Shown: positions 12,251 to 26,400, counted from the first letter of the stretch. The stretch is 64,000 nt of DNA from Capitulum mitella (GCA_030062745.1 CP099842.1:1984001-2048000); one strand, 5' to 3'. The notes: a model not told the origin generated them from the letters alone. Program-made: numbers and translations.

Positions 12251-14594
12251 GCGCCACTAAAAGCTACACTTTTGCTGCGAGCAGAAGACGTTCTTATGCA
12301 TCTCTCACGGCCCCGACTGCCGCAAGCGCCGAGAGCCAACGCCAGAGTTCTGCTGCTACTCCTGGGCCCGCTCTCGATCGACAAGGCACATTATGGTGTG
12401 TACAGAGCCGATCTTGAACAGCACGGCAGCGCCGCGTGGTGCCGCAGCTCGCCTCAGAGCCGGGGGAAGCGGTGTGCCTGGTGACTCCTGAGCGGCGCTG
12501 TCGACGGGCGTCGACCTGGGGCCTGACGGGGTCGCTGTGGCGACGGCAAAGTGTCGGCCTCGACAGGCTGTGAAAACTGGGACACTGTCGAAAGGCTCCG
12601 GCACCGCAGTGCGTTCACAGCAGGGGAGAAACTGCATTGCAGCATGACCGCAGCCCTGACAAACAAGGCTGTAATTCGTCGGTGCATGAAAGATATGCCT
12701 GCTTTGGTGCTAGGTCTGTTTTCGGGTATTAGACTGGCCCTCGCTGGAACGTTCTGCAAACTTAGTTTTCACATGTAGTCACGTATAAGGTTTGCTATAG
12801 AAGGGGTCCAGCTCGGAGTTCATGTTCCTCGCGCGTGCAGTTTTTTTTTCGCAAAGTTTTACGAAAGATTAGCTCAGCCAATTGCGCCAACCCGTTTGTG
12901 TAACTCATTCATCATATTGCATGCCCTGAATGAAGTATTCTGTCTGAAAAATATAGGTTTTATTCAATAGCCACCACTTTATATTTCACCGGCTCTAAAG
13001 TGCCCCCTTTCTACAAAGTCCTATAACTGTTGATGCGCGACCTACCTGGGATGCTTGCCCCCATGCTAACTTCTAGACGCTATTAAGGCGAGTTGTCGAA
13101 AGATGTCTTCCCATCATCTGGGTATAAAACCCTGGTCAAGATCATTTATAACTCACGCAGTTCGCGCCTGAAGTGATGCGAATGCGACTGAACACAGTTG
13201 CAGAGGTTGTAACCCAATATTTCACCATGTTTAATTAATGACCAGCTCCCAGTGTGGTGATATTAGACACAAAACTGGCAGGGTTGTTATTTGCCGAGTA
13301 GCTCAGAGGCTTCGATTTCAAATCACCGCTTGTCGGAGAAATTTATGGCGTCTGTGGGCGTGAGCACAGGAATTAATTGGCAGACCACCCGCCGCTTGAC
13401 GCCGCGAACGGCGCCCTGCGTCACAAATGTAGCCGGCTCGCCGCGGAATGCCACACGTCGAAAAATCCGAGTTTGTTGCTTGCCATGCTCTTTGGACGCC
13501 AGGCGCGCTTGTGACAGTGTGGTCGCTGATCGGAGCAGAAAAACACACAGATGAAACATGATGCAATTATTTGAAACGCAGTTTGCGTTCAGCTGTCAGC
13601 ACGTGCGTAATACAGGAGACATCTCGGCATGGCCACTCAGCTCTCTGTGACATCGAGGATGCAATTTCTGTATGCATTCGGCGCATATAATTGTTGAAAA
13701 TCACGCTAGTTATTGTAATTACCGTGTACGTTGCAGATTTCCTGAGATGCTGTTCTGCATTGGATGGAATGTTTTCGTTTCGAATTCCTAGAATTTGCTT
13801 TTTTCATTTTTATTTGGTATGAGGGATTTTATTATCAAGTCGCAAGCACAGTTTTCTATTTTCCTGAATGTCTGCTGCTTTGTGTTCGCTTGAGTTATTT
13901 GCTAAATCTATTTTATGCCCCGCCTGGTCAGTTACACGCAAACCCACCGATCCCAGCGTAATGTTATGGAACGCGCACTTTTCACGTGCTGACGCCACTG
14001 CACTGGCCGGCACGCTGACCCCTAGTCCCCCCCCCTCCGTCGGCCCAGGTGCGTCCGCTGACTGGGCCGCGTGGCGCGTGCAGCGTCGGGAGGGGGGGGG
14101 GGGCGCCTGCAGCTCCCGCGGCCGGCGGCGCCGCCAGACGAGCCGGCCCACTCAGCGGATTTATTTGGAGAAGCCCCTGTTCAATTAACCCGCGACGTCG
14201 CCGGCCGTGGGACGCTGCGTCTGTGACGTCACTGGGCGGCCGGCCTGCGCGGCGCCCTTCCCGCCCAGTCGGCGGGTGTACTGTGTCAGGGCGAGGGCGT
14301 GGCGCCGCCGAAGTCGGTCTGCATGTTTTGCATGCCACCGCAGACGGCTGACGAGGCCTGACAGGGCTTTGGTCCGTCTGGCAGGAGGCTGGGATTGGAT
14401 TGAACTGGAGTCGATTCGATGGTCCATGAGTTGGCTGCTCGTGCAATCGCTGAAAGAGGATTTTGCGGCCGACTCGAGGTCGGCTTGGTGCAAGGGGACA
14501 TGTGCAAAGAGTGCCATAGGCAGATGTCATTTTCCTTCCTGCTGCTGTTTCTATTGTTGCTTCCATTTCCGACACATTTTTGTTTCGGCTGCTG

Positions 14595-14625
14595 ACGGAT
14601 TGGCGGATTGGCGGATTGGCGGGTC
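14595..14625. repeat. 9-bp GGATTGGCG tandem repeat
   Basis: Three consecutive copies of GGATTGGCG, followed by GGTCCAGGGGACGGAGGG and a GGGGCCGTGGCCCC segment that may be a transposon relic. Confidence 0.7.
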
Positions 14626-17600
14626 CAGGGGACGGAGGGAGGAAACAACGGGGCCGTGGCCCCTTTTTCGTGGGAAAAGGGGGCTGGCATGCCTTTTGCC
14701 CCCTTTGGACGACAAGGTTTATTTTTTCTTGTTTTCGGACCATTTTCAAAAACATGCTAATTTTTTTAAATGGTGAAGCAAAGTGAACGACATCTGCGGA
14801 GAGATAATCATTCAAGGGTAGGTTATGTTACACGCTTGGAACTTTGCTCCTTCCCCCCCCCCCACACACACATACATGGTCTGGACTTGTCCTTGGCTGG
14901 CCACAACGTCAATAAGTACTCACGCTCATGCATTCACTATTTATGGTTCGTAATTCTGTGTTCTTATTGCTACAGTCTTTCTTGCACACAAAAAGCCAGT
15001 GTGTACCACGGCCTTTTTGTCTGCAGTTATTTCTGCAGTGTTAACGAGCTAGGAGAATGGAAAAAATTATCTCCATCGTACCAGACCGCTTGCCGGAAAC
15101 AGGCTGCATTGTTTCGCCCTGAAGTCCGAATGCCGTTGACCTGCTCACGGCACCAGAACACCGCCGTCTGATGTGCGGGTCCGATGCCCGGACCTGATGT
15201 GCGGCTGTGATCTCGGACGCCGCGGACGGTCGGCGGTGTGACGCGGCGGCGGCTGGCCGGCCTGTTGACGTCTGCGGCCGGCCGGCGCGGCCGGCGCCGC
15301 TCTGCTGACCTCAGCGGCCGCCGGGTCAGCGGCGCCGCTGACCTGCCGGCGGCTCCCGTTTCTCCGGCGCGCGCCGGCCGGCCGGCGGTGGCCGGCGCAC
15401 TCTGCAGGCGGGGCTCGTCACGCGTGCTGAGGACGCGGCGGCCTCCGGTCGTGAGGCCTGGACGCAGGCGGGGGGGGGGGGCGTGATCGGTGGCTGACGG
15501 GGACTTGTGCCGGGAAGAGCATACCTGGCCGACGTGAGGCTGCGGTGTTTGGTGTCTACTGAGACTGAGGAAGCGCCGTCCGCGCCAACTCAGCAATAGC
15601 AAGGCTGTTGTTAGTGACAAACAGCAAAGCAGGAGCATATTGATGGCTTTGTCAGCAGGCTGGCCACGGCATAGTTGGGTAATAGCCTGTCGGCGGGAAC
15701 CGCTGTTTTCGAGTCAAGGGCATCTCAGACGATAAGCGCTCAAGTCATGGAATCACTTTTTCGTCGACAGGCACCATTTCTGTTCGCATGATTTGACCTG
15801 AAAGTAGTCATTAGCAGATACGCCACGATGCCAGTGCTTCTGACACTTTCATTGTCGGTCCCCGTCTGGTTCGTTTGAGAAGTCTGCGTATAACATTAGC
15901 ACACCATAAAGCTTTTTCCGTGGAGCATCATCGCGCCTTGCGCCGAGCCCGACACCTGGTTTGCGAAAACTCCATTTACTGTAAACGTCAGCGGTCCGAG
16001 TCGGAAGTTTTCGAGTCATTAGTCCTGCTCCACCTTCAGTCCCACCCCAGCGGCGGGGATCCAACTCGTTAGGCTTGCCAGCAGGTCTTTAAAGAACGCC
16101 GGTGGTCCGGAAATGGAGCCAGACGCTGGCCGTGGTCGGGGGCACCGCCCCTCCCCCGCGCCGCCGCCGCCGCCGCCGCCAGTCACTAGTGTCGTGCGGA
16201 AACGCCGTGCCGCCTGCCGGCGGCGCGGCGCATTCCGGGCCGGCGCGGAGCCGCGGCGAGACTGACGCGGCGGCCGGCTGACCGCGGCCGGCGCGCCGTG
16301 ACGCCGCCGTGACGGGTCGTCGGCCGTCGTGACGCCGCGGAGCCGCCGCCGCCGCCGCCGCCCGGCGCTGCCTCCCACGGTCGGCGCCGGCCGTCGAGCT
16401 TGCGGTAGCCGGCCGTAGCCATGGCAACCACCGGGCCGTCGCCGGTTTGGCGCGTGCCGGTGACGTCACGGTCTGGTGGCTGCCGGAGCGCGGCGGGGAG
16501 GGGATGGAGGTCAGCCGCGGCGTGCGGGGAGAAGGAAGTGACGTCGCGCACCTGGTGGCTGGCAGGTGGCGCTGTCCTGTCTGGCGGCCGGTCGGTACCC
16601 GCTTTGTCGGTGCATGCGCCGGACGTAAACACACGAATAACCCATTGTTTCCGACGGCCATTCACCTCGGCCATTTCAAAAATAGCAGTTTGATAACCGA
16701 AGATCACTGAGGCCTGTCGACTGCTCTGGTCCAGTACGCAGCGGACGGAAGTACCTCGGCCAGTGGAATATCTGCGATCAGCACGGACCGGTGTCTTATT
16801 AATTACGCATGGGCGCCGCCGAACCCCCTTTTGGCGTCAGCTGTGGTTGTCATCGCCCTGTTGTCTGCAGCATGAGCGCTCAGTGCCTCTTTCGTCAGAA
16901 GTCACCATCCGACGCTGAGAAGCCGCCGAAGTGTGACGCTAATTAGTTCCGTTGCTGAGTGGCGGCTGATGGTGCAGCTTTGTTTACGGACGGCTTTTCA
17001 CGCCCTGCGGCCTTCCAAACATTCACCCGTCACCGGCGTCAGGTCATTTCAGAGCCAATTCACGGTTTCAGGCTGGCAGAATAACCACGCACAAAAAGCG
17101 CCAAGTGGGGCGATGAATGAACGCGTGCGTGCGTGTGGTCTCCTCTCCAGCTCCGGCTTCTATTGTTCGCAACAGGACCGGTGGGCTGTGGGTGTGCCAC
17201 TGCAGTGCGGGTGGCCGCCGCGGCGCCCCCCGTCGCCATCAAGCGTGCTTCCCGAACGGCGACTTTGTCACGTGCCCGGCAGAAACAATAAGTCTGCGCC
17301 CAGTTTTTGTTCCTGTCTGAGAGGGGGTGCGAAGCGCGAATGGCACGGGGAGGGGGACGATCGCCCGCTGGCGGTGAACTGTTCCCGGCCACCTCCAGCC
17401 CAGTCGGTCGGGCCCGGCCCTCATTGCTATCTCGCCCCAGTCCGGCCTCCTCAGCCTGGAGCTGTCCCGTCCCCAGTTTTGTCTGGTGCAGCCCGACCTT
17501 GCCGAAAGTCCCCAGCTCAATCCTGGAGTCCCCGCCGTTCGTGCTGATGAAGCCCGGCTCTGGCCGTCGACCGCCGCCTCGCTCAAGCTTCCACGGAATT

Positions 17601-19306
17601 TCCACGACGAAGTAATGCCAGCTCAAGCGGGCAGACGGCGCTCCGTCCCAGCTGCGGCAGCGGCCGTTATGGCGGAGCTAATGGGCCGTGTTTGACCTCC
17701 ATCCGGCGGGTCGACGTCTGACGCCGAAGGTCAGCGCAGCGTGCGTCTCCACGCGCGAGCCGTCCGCCCTGGCCGCAGATGGCCCTGTTTGTCTTGGGCA
17801 GCCAGCCGGCGCCGTGGAGGATCCTGCGCACACATGGCCCGCGCCGTTTAATTGGGAAATTGGGAGCTGGCCTCCTGGGCCGTCTATTTACGCTGTCGGA
17901 CGGCTCACGTTACCGGACGATTACCGGCCGCGTCGGAAGGGTTTCGGTGGGCTAAACGGGCCGTGAAATAGGGGAAGTCATGCGCGGGGTTTCGCCGGTC
18001 TAGCGCAGCCTGCTAACTGAAATTAGTGGAATTAGAGGAGAGGGGGGGGGGGGAGTGCCGAGAGGGCGACCAGAAGGCGCCGGCGGCGTTACGTCGGTGA
18101 GATCTTGTGGTGGCTGGTCATCGCCAAGGCATTTATCGGTGACTCATTTGTAGCGATGGGCCGAAGCCACGTTCTTGGCTGAGCGCGTAAACTTTTTTTT
18201 CTCATCTTGAACATTTGGAAGGACAGAAAGCAATTAAAATGCCATCTAATGGTGTCGTAAAAATAGAGCCTGCTATCGATTTCGCTGGAATGCGAGCGTT
18301 TTGTCGATTTCGAGCGAAAACTGTCCATGAAACTGGGTTATTGCCCGGAACATCGACACGACTAAAAGCTATAGCATGCAGCCTTCGACGATTTTTTTGC
18401 AAGCTAGACAATAACATTTTCTTGCGTTTTTGTTAGCCAAACCAAAGTTGATTAAAGTAATCCAACCCATGACCGGCGTTACGGTGACAGAATCCGTTTT
18501 TGGGAAGACGTTCATCATGCAGACGTTCAGCATGAGAAACGGTGGTCAGTTCGCCCCGTTCTGGAAAGGTGAACTCGGACGGCGAGTGGGTGGCGGAATG
18601 TCGTGACGTCGGTCGTGGTCCGATCCTCACATCGCGATCGATGGCCGTGTACGAGGTGTCAGCGACCTCTTGCTCGCCGGCGCGGTCAATGCTGGTGTTT
18701 GGATTGCACCTCAGGTGTGGGCGCTTCCCCCCGTTTCAATGTCACCCCGCACATCAGGCAGCTGACTGGACTCGGCCCGCCAAAAGCCCACGTGTTGACA
18801 AACGCCATGTGGACGCACTCCCACCGAGCGTGGCGCGTGCTGCGGAGGCGGCGATTGCGTCAGCGCGTGCAGATGACGTCACCCGGCGGGTTCCGCGCGG
18901 CTCTCAATGGCCGGTGACGTCACGTCATCGGTCACCGCCGACGTGCCGCCGCAAAGCGTTGGCGCCTTCCGGAGCGGCGCGCCCTCCACTGAATGCCTAA
19001 TGACGTGGCGTCTGGCGCGCTTGACGGGCGCGGAGACGACGGCGCGACGTGCGCACAGAGCCGGCGTCACCCTCGGCAGCCGCCGCTGTCAGGGCGTGAA
19101 AACCGCAGGACACCTCAGCGGAGAAGCGGACCAACGGCCGGCCGCCGCTGGACGTTACACGCGGCCCGGTCACCCGAGCACCGCGGAAAAAAACACCGCC
19201 ACCTCCTCCCCTGACGAACTTGGCCAGCTGTGCAGGGACAGGTGCGGCGCTGGGCCAGGGGAAATGCCTGTAAATAATCAAAAAATTGTCTCTGGGTTTC
19301 ACTGGT

Positions 19307-19570
19307 CAGGCACGTGACGTAGATTTTCGTAGATTTGTTCTCGGGAGGAAGGCAAATGTCAAGTTCTTTTCATATGCCACCGGCATGTGACAAAATTTAT
19401 GGAAAAAGGCAGATATTATGCGTAATTTACTTCATCTTCAGCGCACAGAATAAACATATAATGTTTGCTTTTCCAGCATGTATATATGATAACTATTCCA
19501 CAATCCTGCAAAAAATCGCTAAGTATCTAGTGGAGACCGCTTGGATCGGGAGGGAGGCAAAGACTCCTGA
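19307..19570 (+). mobile_element. Diverged sibling of the 59.4-kb hAT-like element
   Basis: Read forward, this stretch aligns along its length with the reverse complement of 59401-59653. Shared landmarks include CATATGCCAC(C/T)GGCAT near one end and ATAATGTTTGCTTTT followed by TATATATGAT in the middle. The left end CAGGCACGTGACG corresponds to CAGGCGTGTAGCC of the other copy. I see no convincing target duplication, so it is older or its ends have eroded. Confidence 0.65.
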
Positions 19571-20639
19571 ACAAAAATATCTTGAAATTTGCTAAGTTAT
19601 CTACCCGAATAATGTCCGTGACGAAACGTTTTACATTAACCACAGACGACCAGTTAATGAGAGTAGGTCTGCTCGTACTGCCATTAAGGTTTATAATATC
19701 AAGAGGCCACATTCGTATACATCTTTACAAAGATGGATTGTAAACATTTCGATCATCCGAGTTTAATGTAAAATTAATTCAAAAACGCAAGATTTAATTC
19801 ATGAGTATGTTCGATTCAGCTGTTCTTGTGAATCAACAGAAACTGTGTTGCGCGAAACTTATTGTATAATCCGCGACGTGCTCAGAGATTTGTATGGCAC
19901 ACGTAAATGTCATGGATATGGCAGACTGGCAATTTTTCCGATGTAAAGTGGTTGAGCTGCAGAAGCATTTTTCTTTCCCGAGGATTAAAAAATGGTTGGT
20001 AATAGATTGTTTAGAGGGATTTGTTTACTTATATCTGACGTGTGCTGCATGCATAGACGTACATAAAAATTATTACATGTCTATGGCTTCTCGTGAAACC
20101 AGTTTGGTTTCTGAGGTGTTTGAAACCGCAGAAGTGTTCTGTTTGCTGTCATATTTGGTTATCAATTTTTGGACGAGTTTCCCTCCATCGACCCATAGAT
20201 GTTCCGTTTTAAAACTGTGTATGCTGCCCTGAACACTCGTACCGGAACATATTGGCACACCGCTGCTGAATGAATGAGAATATATGAGTGCGACAAGCTC
20301 TTAAAACCGAGCATCGATGCCGTCAGGTACTAATAGACGTCATGAGTTCATGCATTTCTTAAGGGCTATGTCGCGATAAATGTCGTTTGAAGATTACGTG
20401 AGCGAATATGTTTGGAGAAGCGCGTCGTCCTGACAACTCCCTCGTGTTTCTTTCCGGGCGTCTGTTGGACTTGCAAATGAGACCTGGCGGTGAAGGGTCG
20501 TGTTTATTTTCCATTAGTCGGGGATTCCAGGCCTATCTGTGCTGTCTTACCCCTTGTTTCTTTCTAGCGGTCCGTTTTGGCTTCTTCCTGGTTGTCACCG
20601 ACGTGCCAAAGTCAATGACCGAGCTCTGTTGTGTCGCGC
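19571..20639. other. AT-rich intergenic DNA, nothing recognised
   Basis: The stretch is mostly AT-rich, with no repeat, gene or RNA that I can identify. A 112-codon frame at 19894-20232 is unlike any family I know. Confidence 0.55.
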
Positions 20640-21188
20640 CCGGCCGGGGTCTTCCGCGACAGACGACGCGTTCGACGTCAGACCAACAGACCCCGTGAGC
20701 GAAAGTGACGCCCGCTCGTGTTCGACGCCGAGCCGCTGACCTTCACACGCGCCACTCACTCCCACTAGTTCGGCGCCGAGAGTGGCCCTTTTCGACCGAT
20801 TCTGCCAGCGGGTCTAACGTCTCGGTGTTTACCCTGCGCTTCACTGCCGCTCACCTCCGCCGTCTGGCCTCCATTAGCAGCACGTGCCCCCCCCCCGCGG
20901 GGCCAAACACCTCGGTCGCAACCGGAGCGGAAACACAGTCACCGCCGGCGCCCGATAGCCGCCCTGTTGGTCAAACGGCGCCGCGATCTGAGCAAAAGCC
21001 GGCACGCCGATAAGAGCTGTCGTGGCGCGCCACCGCCGCCGCCGCGGCAGTCCTCGCCGCGCGGTGACCCACGGTGACAGGCGCAGCGCGCGGCCACCCT
21101 GGCCCCCGCTGCCTGGCGTGGAGCCCCTTTGGACCGCTCCGGCCCCTGCTGTCTTGCGCGGAGCCCCTGTGGGTCCGGAGCGGCCGTG
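20640..21188 (+). promoter_or_regulatory. CpG-rich 5' flank of the tentative first NELL exon
   Basis: This stretch is strongly GC- and CpG-rich compared with the AT-rich DNA at 19.3-20.4 kb, and the richness continues into exon 1. I see no clear TATA box or initiator. It is labelled promoter-like only because of composition and position. If exon 1 is wrong, this is just another GC-rich block, of which the window has many. Confidence 0.2.
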
Positions 21189-21375
21189 ATGCGGACGGGG
21201 CCGCGGCGGCCGGCCGCCGCCGGTGCTGCCGTGGCTCTGTGCGTGGTGCTGGCGCTGGCGCTGGCCGTGTCGGCGGTGCTGGCGGGACGGCTGTGCCGGC
21301 GGGCGGCCGCCGCCGCCGCCGCCTGCTCCAGCCAGGAGGAGGAGACGGATCCTGCCTGCTGCGTGACACACGGCG
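21189..21375 (+). CDS. NELL: NELL exon 1 (tentative): start codon and signal peptide
   Basis: The ATG at 21189 has a G at -3 and opens a leader with basic residues (MRTGPRRP), a hydrophobic core (VALCVVLALALAVSAVLA, residues 15-32) and a likely cleavage after A32. An alanine run and a short Cys-containing acidic stretch follow. A donor after 21375 (G|GTACAG) leaves phase 1, exactly what the exon 2 acceptor needs, and intron 1 would be 637 bp. It is the first ATG in its open frame. Against it, nothing after the leader resembles a NELL protein, and the linker before the TSPN domain is longer than in vertebrate NELLs. The true 5' exon could lie elsewhere. The setting is a CpG-rich stretch, as is common at promoters. 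Confidence 0.45.
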
Positions 21376-23324
21376 GTACAGACTGGCACTGCCGCGTCCG
21401 ATCAGTCGGACGCTGCGCAGCGGGCCGAGGATTTTAACGCCTGGGACATTTGGGTCGCAGTCGATGATCGCTGGCCTCTTTTTCTGGAGCCTGCAGTAGA
21501 AGGGTTCTCGCAGCGATTAAGATTTGTGATATGCGCCTTTTTCTCCCCGTGGCATCTTGTTTCGTGACGTAGTTACGACTGGGCGGTGATACCGGTCTGT
21601 ATGTTTCTTCTTTTTTAAGCTACTCGTACATAGTTCGTCACTTTCGGGAAGAATGAGCCAAACAATGGTCGGGCGGCGCCGGGATAGGACGGGACGGACG
21701 AGTCGGAGGCGATATCGCGCGTCCAGCCGGGATAGCGAATCAGCATTATTGCCGAAAGGATGGCGTTTCGGCATAGACTCCGTATTCGCGACTCTCAGAG
21801 CGCCAATAATCGGAGGCGATCTGCAATAAAACTGCTGACGCACGAGTCCATTCCACAGACGGTCGGGTCGTAACTCTCCTGGACGAATCCCCGGGGTGAG
21901 ATTGTGCTGTCGTTTTGTGGAGGTCTGGCTGATCGTTTGCTGCTCTGTAAGGCCGCGGATCCCAGGTAGCTGCTGCTGGCCGCACCCCCTCATCGTGGCC
22001 GTTTTGTTGCAGTGGTCGGCGGAGGTATCAGCACAGAAACTCGTATCCAGGTGGACTTGATCGAAGGGCTGCAGCTCTTCAACACCACCTACCCGGGAGT
22101 CACCATCATTCCCGGACCACACAGCTTTACACCAGCGCTCAGCTTGACAGGTGGGTGTGGAGATCAAATTGCCATTGCCGTAGAACCACACAGGTTTGCG
22201 TAGATGTATGCTTTTGACAGGCGATCTAGTAGTCAGAGCTGTCATCCTTAGAGTCTCAGCTCTGCACCAGCTTTTTGTTTAACGAAGACGAACTAGGCCA
22301 CGCCACACCTCGTCGTGGCACGATTTTCTGTTCCCGCGAGAACAAACCTTTCACTGCGACAGGGAAACAGCAGTCAATCCATCCTGGAAATGGCACCACA
22401 AATGCCGACATTTAACCCCGAAAACTATCTCGCCCCTCATCGGAGCCCCTAACGTCACTGGAGGGCCATGACCTGTCAGTTTCCGCTCAGCCCGGGGGCC
22501 GGAAGCGTTCTGCCTCATTCCTGACTCACTGTGAGACATCCTGCGCTCGATGACGCGGAGCGCCTGAGAATCTCACAAAGCAAACGCCGCGGCTCAAATC
22601 AGCGGCTCCGCCCCTCCGAGTGATTCCACTTCACACGTGCGTGCCAGCCCGAGTGACGTCATCTCGCCCGCGGCGTCCCGGCGCTGTCGGCGGACCAACG
22701 GCCAGAGGCACTCTGGGTCTGCAGGCGTGCAACAACAGCCGTCTGCGGCCTTCCTCAAACACACTGCCATTGGGGTGCAGTCGGGGTCTGGCGGCCGCCC
22801 TGAGGGGCCTCTCGTTTCACCTAATGTCGACGCCGCCTCACCTGCAGTTGGTGGTCGTCGGGCGAGAGGGTGGGGGTCGATACGGCCTCCGGGAGTTGAT
22901 TAGTGCCATCCGGACTTTTGAACACCGGGGGCCGGGTTAATTATTCAGCACCGTTTGTTGCGAAACGGAGCCGGCGCGCCGAGCACTAAGCGCCCAGCAA
23001 AGCGCCGTAATCCGCAACAGCTCCCGGAAATATATAGTACATACACACGAACGACGCCGAGCGAACTGCCCAAATACCGCTAGAAAACACTGGCTTCGTT
23101 TGACCAAGCCATCAGACCGTTTTTGACTTTGTTGAGCCGCAGTGCGATCTAGTATTGCTTCCATGGCGTACTTATGAACGAGACCAGAGGTGACGGCCTC
23201 CACTTTTCTTTAACTCTTGACGTGACGTGTGGTTGGTAAAGTTTTTTTCGGAGCACTCGTGAGTAAATGGATTGATGTATGTTTAAAAAACCTTCATTTT
23301 GGTATTGACTTCGTACATGTATGA

Positions 23325-23416
<92 letters not shown>

Positions 23417-26400
23417 GGTCAAAAACCGAACCAGTAGGAATCTGAGTAAACTGCTACTGCGGAATAAGTTTTGGTACGTGGTAGTGTACATATGTATAGA
23501 TTCGTCTCACAGTATGGCAGTGTCTCAGTCTTTTGCTCAAATTGCTCGCACCGCTGGTGGTTGCCTCCATACACCTGGATTTACCAAATCGCGGTCCCGA
23601 GTTTCGCCCAAGATTCAAAATCCCAAGCTTCACCCTAGGAAATAACTTAAGCGCAATTCGCAGCATGAAAAATGGTTGCAGTGCTGCGCGATATGGTGAG
23701 CTCAGTAAACTCATTTGGCCGTAGTGTGACAAAAGAGCTGGCGAAAGTGGACACGTGGAACTGTTGGGGAGTTGCCGGCCTTTGGACGGCGATTTGCTCT
23801 GCTCTCGGTCTCGAGGTCCCCTGCAGCTTGAGACGACAGGGAAGCGGCAGGGAAAGGCAGCTGCGAAGACAGCTGTCGCACAGCGTTCGAAACTTCGAAC
23901 ACTAGCTGTGGGGTATTGCGTGGAAGAAAACGCTCAAAGCTGACTTTGTGTCCAAACTTTGAGAAGTTTAAACATTGCTCCCTGAGGCTTTTCTGAGATT
24001 CCCTTCAGCTTCAATATCGTAGGCGGTCGCCATTTCTGTAAGCTTTTGAAGCACACCTCGCGACGTCGAGCCGCACGAATTCTTTCATGACCCGAAACAA
24101 ATCACTTACCAAGGACATTCATTCACAATTGCGGAACCCATTTCAACGTCACTGAGCGGGCCCTCCCTTTTCCTTGAACCTACATGGCCAACGTTTATCG
24201 AGCTCACGGGCCACAGCCGCGGTCATTCAGCACCGCGCACGCACTGTCATTCGTACCGGCGCACGTGGGCTGTTAGCCGGTATAGCCGTCGGCGGTGTGC
24301 GGCCGGCGCCGGTGGCGGCCGCGCCGCGCGGCGACGTCCGCCGGCCGGCCGCGCGCGCTGTGTTTGTAGAATTACTATAACTACAGCCGAATTGATTAAC
24401 CGGAGACATCAATAAAACAGGCGAGGACTGAGCGCGTACACGCGAAGGGAGGGTGGAGGAGGCGGCCGGACCGTGTCGCGTGGAGCGAGCCGGGCGGGAG
24501 GGGCCGGCCGTCGGGCCGAAGCGTCTGCTGCAGGGCGGCGCTCCGTGGTCTGAGCGGTGGGCGGTCCAGACTCCAGTGTCCAGGGTCCCTGAGTGTACTC
24601 CCGGCAGTCCATGGTTTGTAGTGTCCGCTGCTGTGCTTAACCAAATGTGGTGCAGGGAATATGAGCTGAATGGTCGGTACTAGGATTTTAGGCGCCGGTA
24701 GCTTTGTTGAGGATTATTAACAAACTTTGCGGCTTTGGCAGGTTACTGCACTCAGGCAATGTTCCGATTGCAAACTTGGGCCATGAACCCGAACTCTGTA
24801 CATAAACAGCCGTGACTTAGAACTAGTCTGAAGCGTAAACAAAGCACTATGCTAGCGTCTGCACCGAAGGTCGGTCAGAAGTGGTACGCGTAACTACTCG
24901 TGAATGAGAAGGCGTAGTGTCGATGAAATTCTGAGAGGCCTGAATTAAGGAAAATCTCCAAACAGCCCTTTATTTCCCTTCTCTCCCCCCCCCCGCCGAA
25001 GCATCTCTGATGCTGGTTTGTTTGTTGGTGAGCGCGCGGTCTAAACACTAGCGTCCAAACAAACAAACAAACACACCTCCCTCTGCGGGTGACTGTCTCA
25101 GCCTGCTTACACCCCCACTGCAGCGGGCTCTCGCGTCGGTGGGCCCAGCGCCGTCCATGGCTCTGCGTCAGGCTGCTGAGGCCGGCGACACTGGCCAGGA
25201 GGAGCAGATCTGTCCTGGTCTGTGGCCCCTGTGTGCCGCGGAGAGTGCCCGCAGAAAGATGAAAGATGCCGCCTCGTATCATGAAAGCGTGGACGATTGG
25301 CTTTTATGTCGCCTGCCACTGGCAGTACGTACGCAGCAACTAAACGGTGTTTTTGTGCTCAAGATAGTTGCGTACACACGTCGCACACTTAGTCAGCTGA
25401 GTGGGAAATCTTGAAGACTCAGTGACGGCCAGGGAGCCACGCGGAGCGTTTTCGGCGGTCACCTGGCGGCCACTGAGCGCGTAAGGAGGTCGCCGGGAAC
25501 AACATAGGCCCGACCGACCGCTGTTTTCCTGTACGCCGGCCTGCACGGGCGCGGTATTGATCCGAAACGGGGTGCTGCCACGTGGTGACATTTCAGACGG
25601 AAAGATAAGGCTGCCGAAAGGCACAGACCGCCTGATCGTCGGCGCATTCAAATGAGTCGCCCGCCTCACTGTGATCAGGGTGAATATTAGCTCTCGTGCG
25701 TGATCGGTGTGCTGCTACCGTCATTGTGAATATGTTGGACCCACTGGAAAGCTGCGGCATTACGACCGCTGCGTTTCAACTAAATTTAATGACGGCACCG
25801 ACCAAATAATTATTAGAACAGCAAATGTGTGTTCTTGCCAAATGCGTGGGTGTCGAGGAATTTCCCTTCGTTTACATATTGCACTTCCGGATCCTTTAAC
25901 GAGTTCAGTACGAACTCGAGTGACCAGAAGGCAGTGTCGTCCTTAAAATTTATTATATCATAATATCATTCGCAATGGTCACCGGACTCGTCGTGTTAAA
26001 ATAATGCATAAAAACGTACAATATGCATGCAGAAAGCACGTGTAGTATGCATGCATGCTTTGACGTACTTAAGGATGCATGTGCAATGCATTCATTACAT
26101 GAAGACTCTTGTAACGACACTCGAGAAGGATGGGCGCATTGCCGCGCGCAATTATATTCATTTTTTCACTAAGTTTTATTATAAACCGGAATTGTTTTTG
26201 GTGCATGGCAAGATGGCATTTAAAGACAAACCACGAAATACGCGTTTCGGTTATGCCATTTCCCAGGTTCTATGAGCCCTCCAGTGCACATCCCCACGAA
26301 CGTTAACCTTTACGTGACGTCCGCTCTACATCGCCTGGGTCCCAGTACTGGCTGCGGCCCCGGCTGGCGTCTCTCCACCCGCCGGGCCCCGGCTCCCTGG

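Larger units (their letters stand above)
8596..19306. other. Intergenic DNA with GC-rich islands, no gene recognised
   Basis: Apart from the listed minisatellites, the notable content is a run of extremely GC-rich blocks (9780-10040, 11630-11780, 14000-14350, 15170-15480, 16090-16420, 18840-19200) made of GCC, GGC and GCGC motifs. A segment at 17845-17940 contains TTTAATTGGGAAATTGGG in GC-rich context. The long Ala/Arg/Pro/Gly frames here follow from composition. Untranslated 5' exons of NELL could lie here unseen. Confidence 0.55.

Noticed and set aside
13290..13330. tRNA-like A-box and B-box fragments (TAGCTCAGAGG then GATTTCAAATC)
   Set aside because: The spacing is far too short for a tRNA and no acceptor stem can be drawn. 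A tRNA-derived SINE head is conceivable but unsupported.
13982..14815. 277-codon minus-strand frame
   Set aside because: It crosses G/C homopolymer runs, a 9-bp tandem repeat and a possible transposon relic, and shows no family resemblance.
22030..22031. Alternative AG acceptor for NELL exon 2
   Set aside because: It would give a phase incompatible with the tentative exon 1 donor and has a poorer upstream pyrimidine tract than the AG at 22011-22012.
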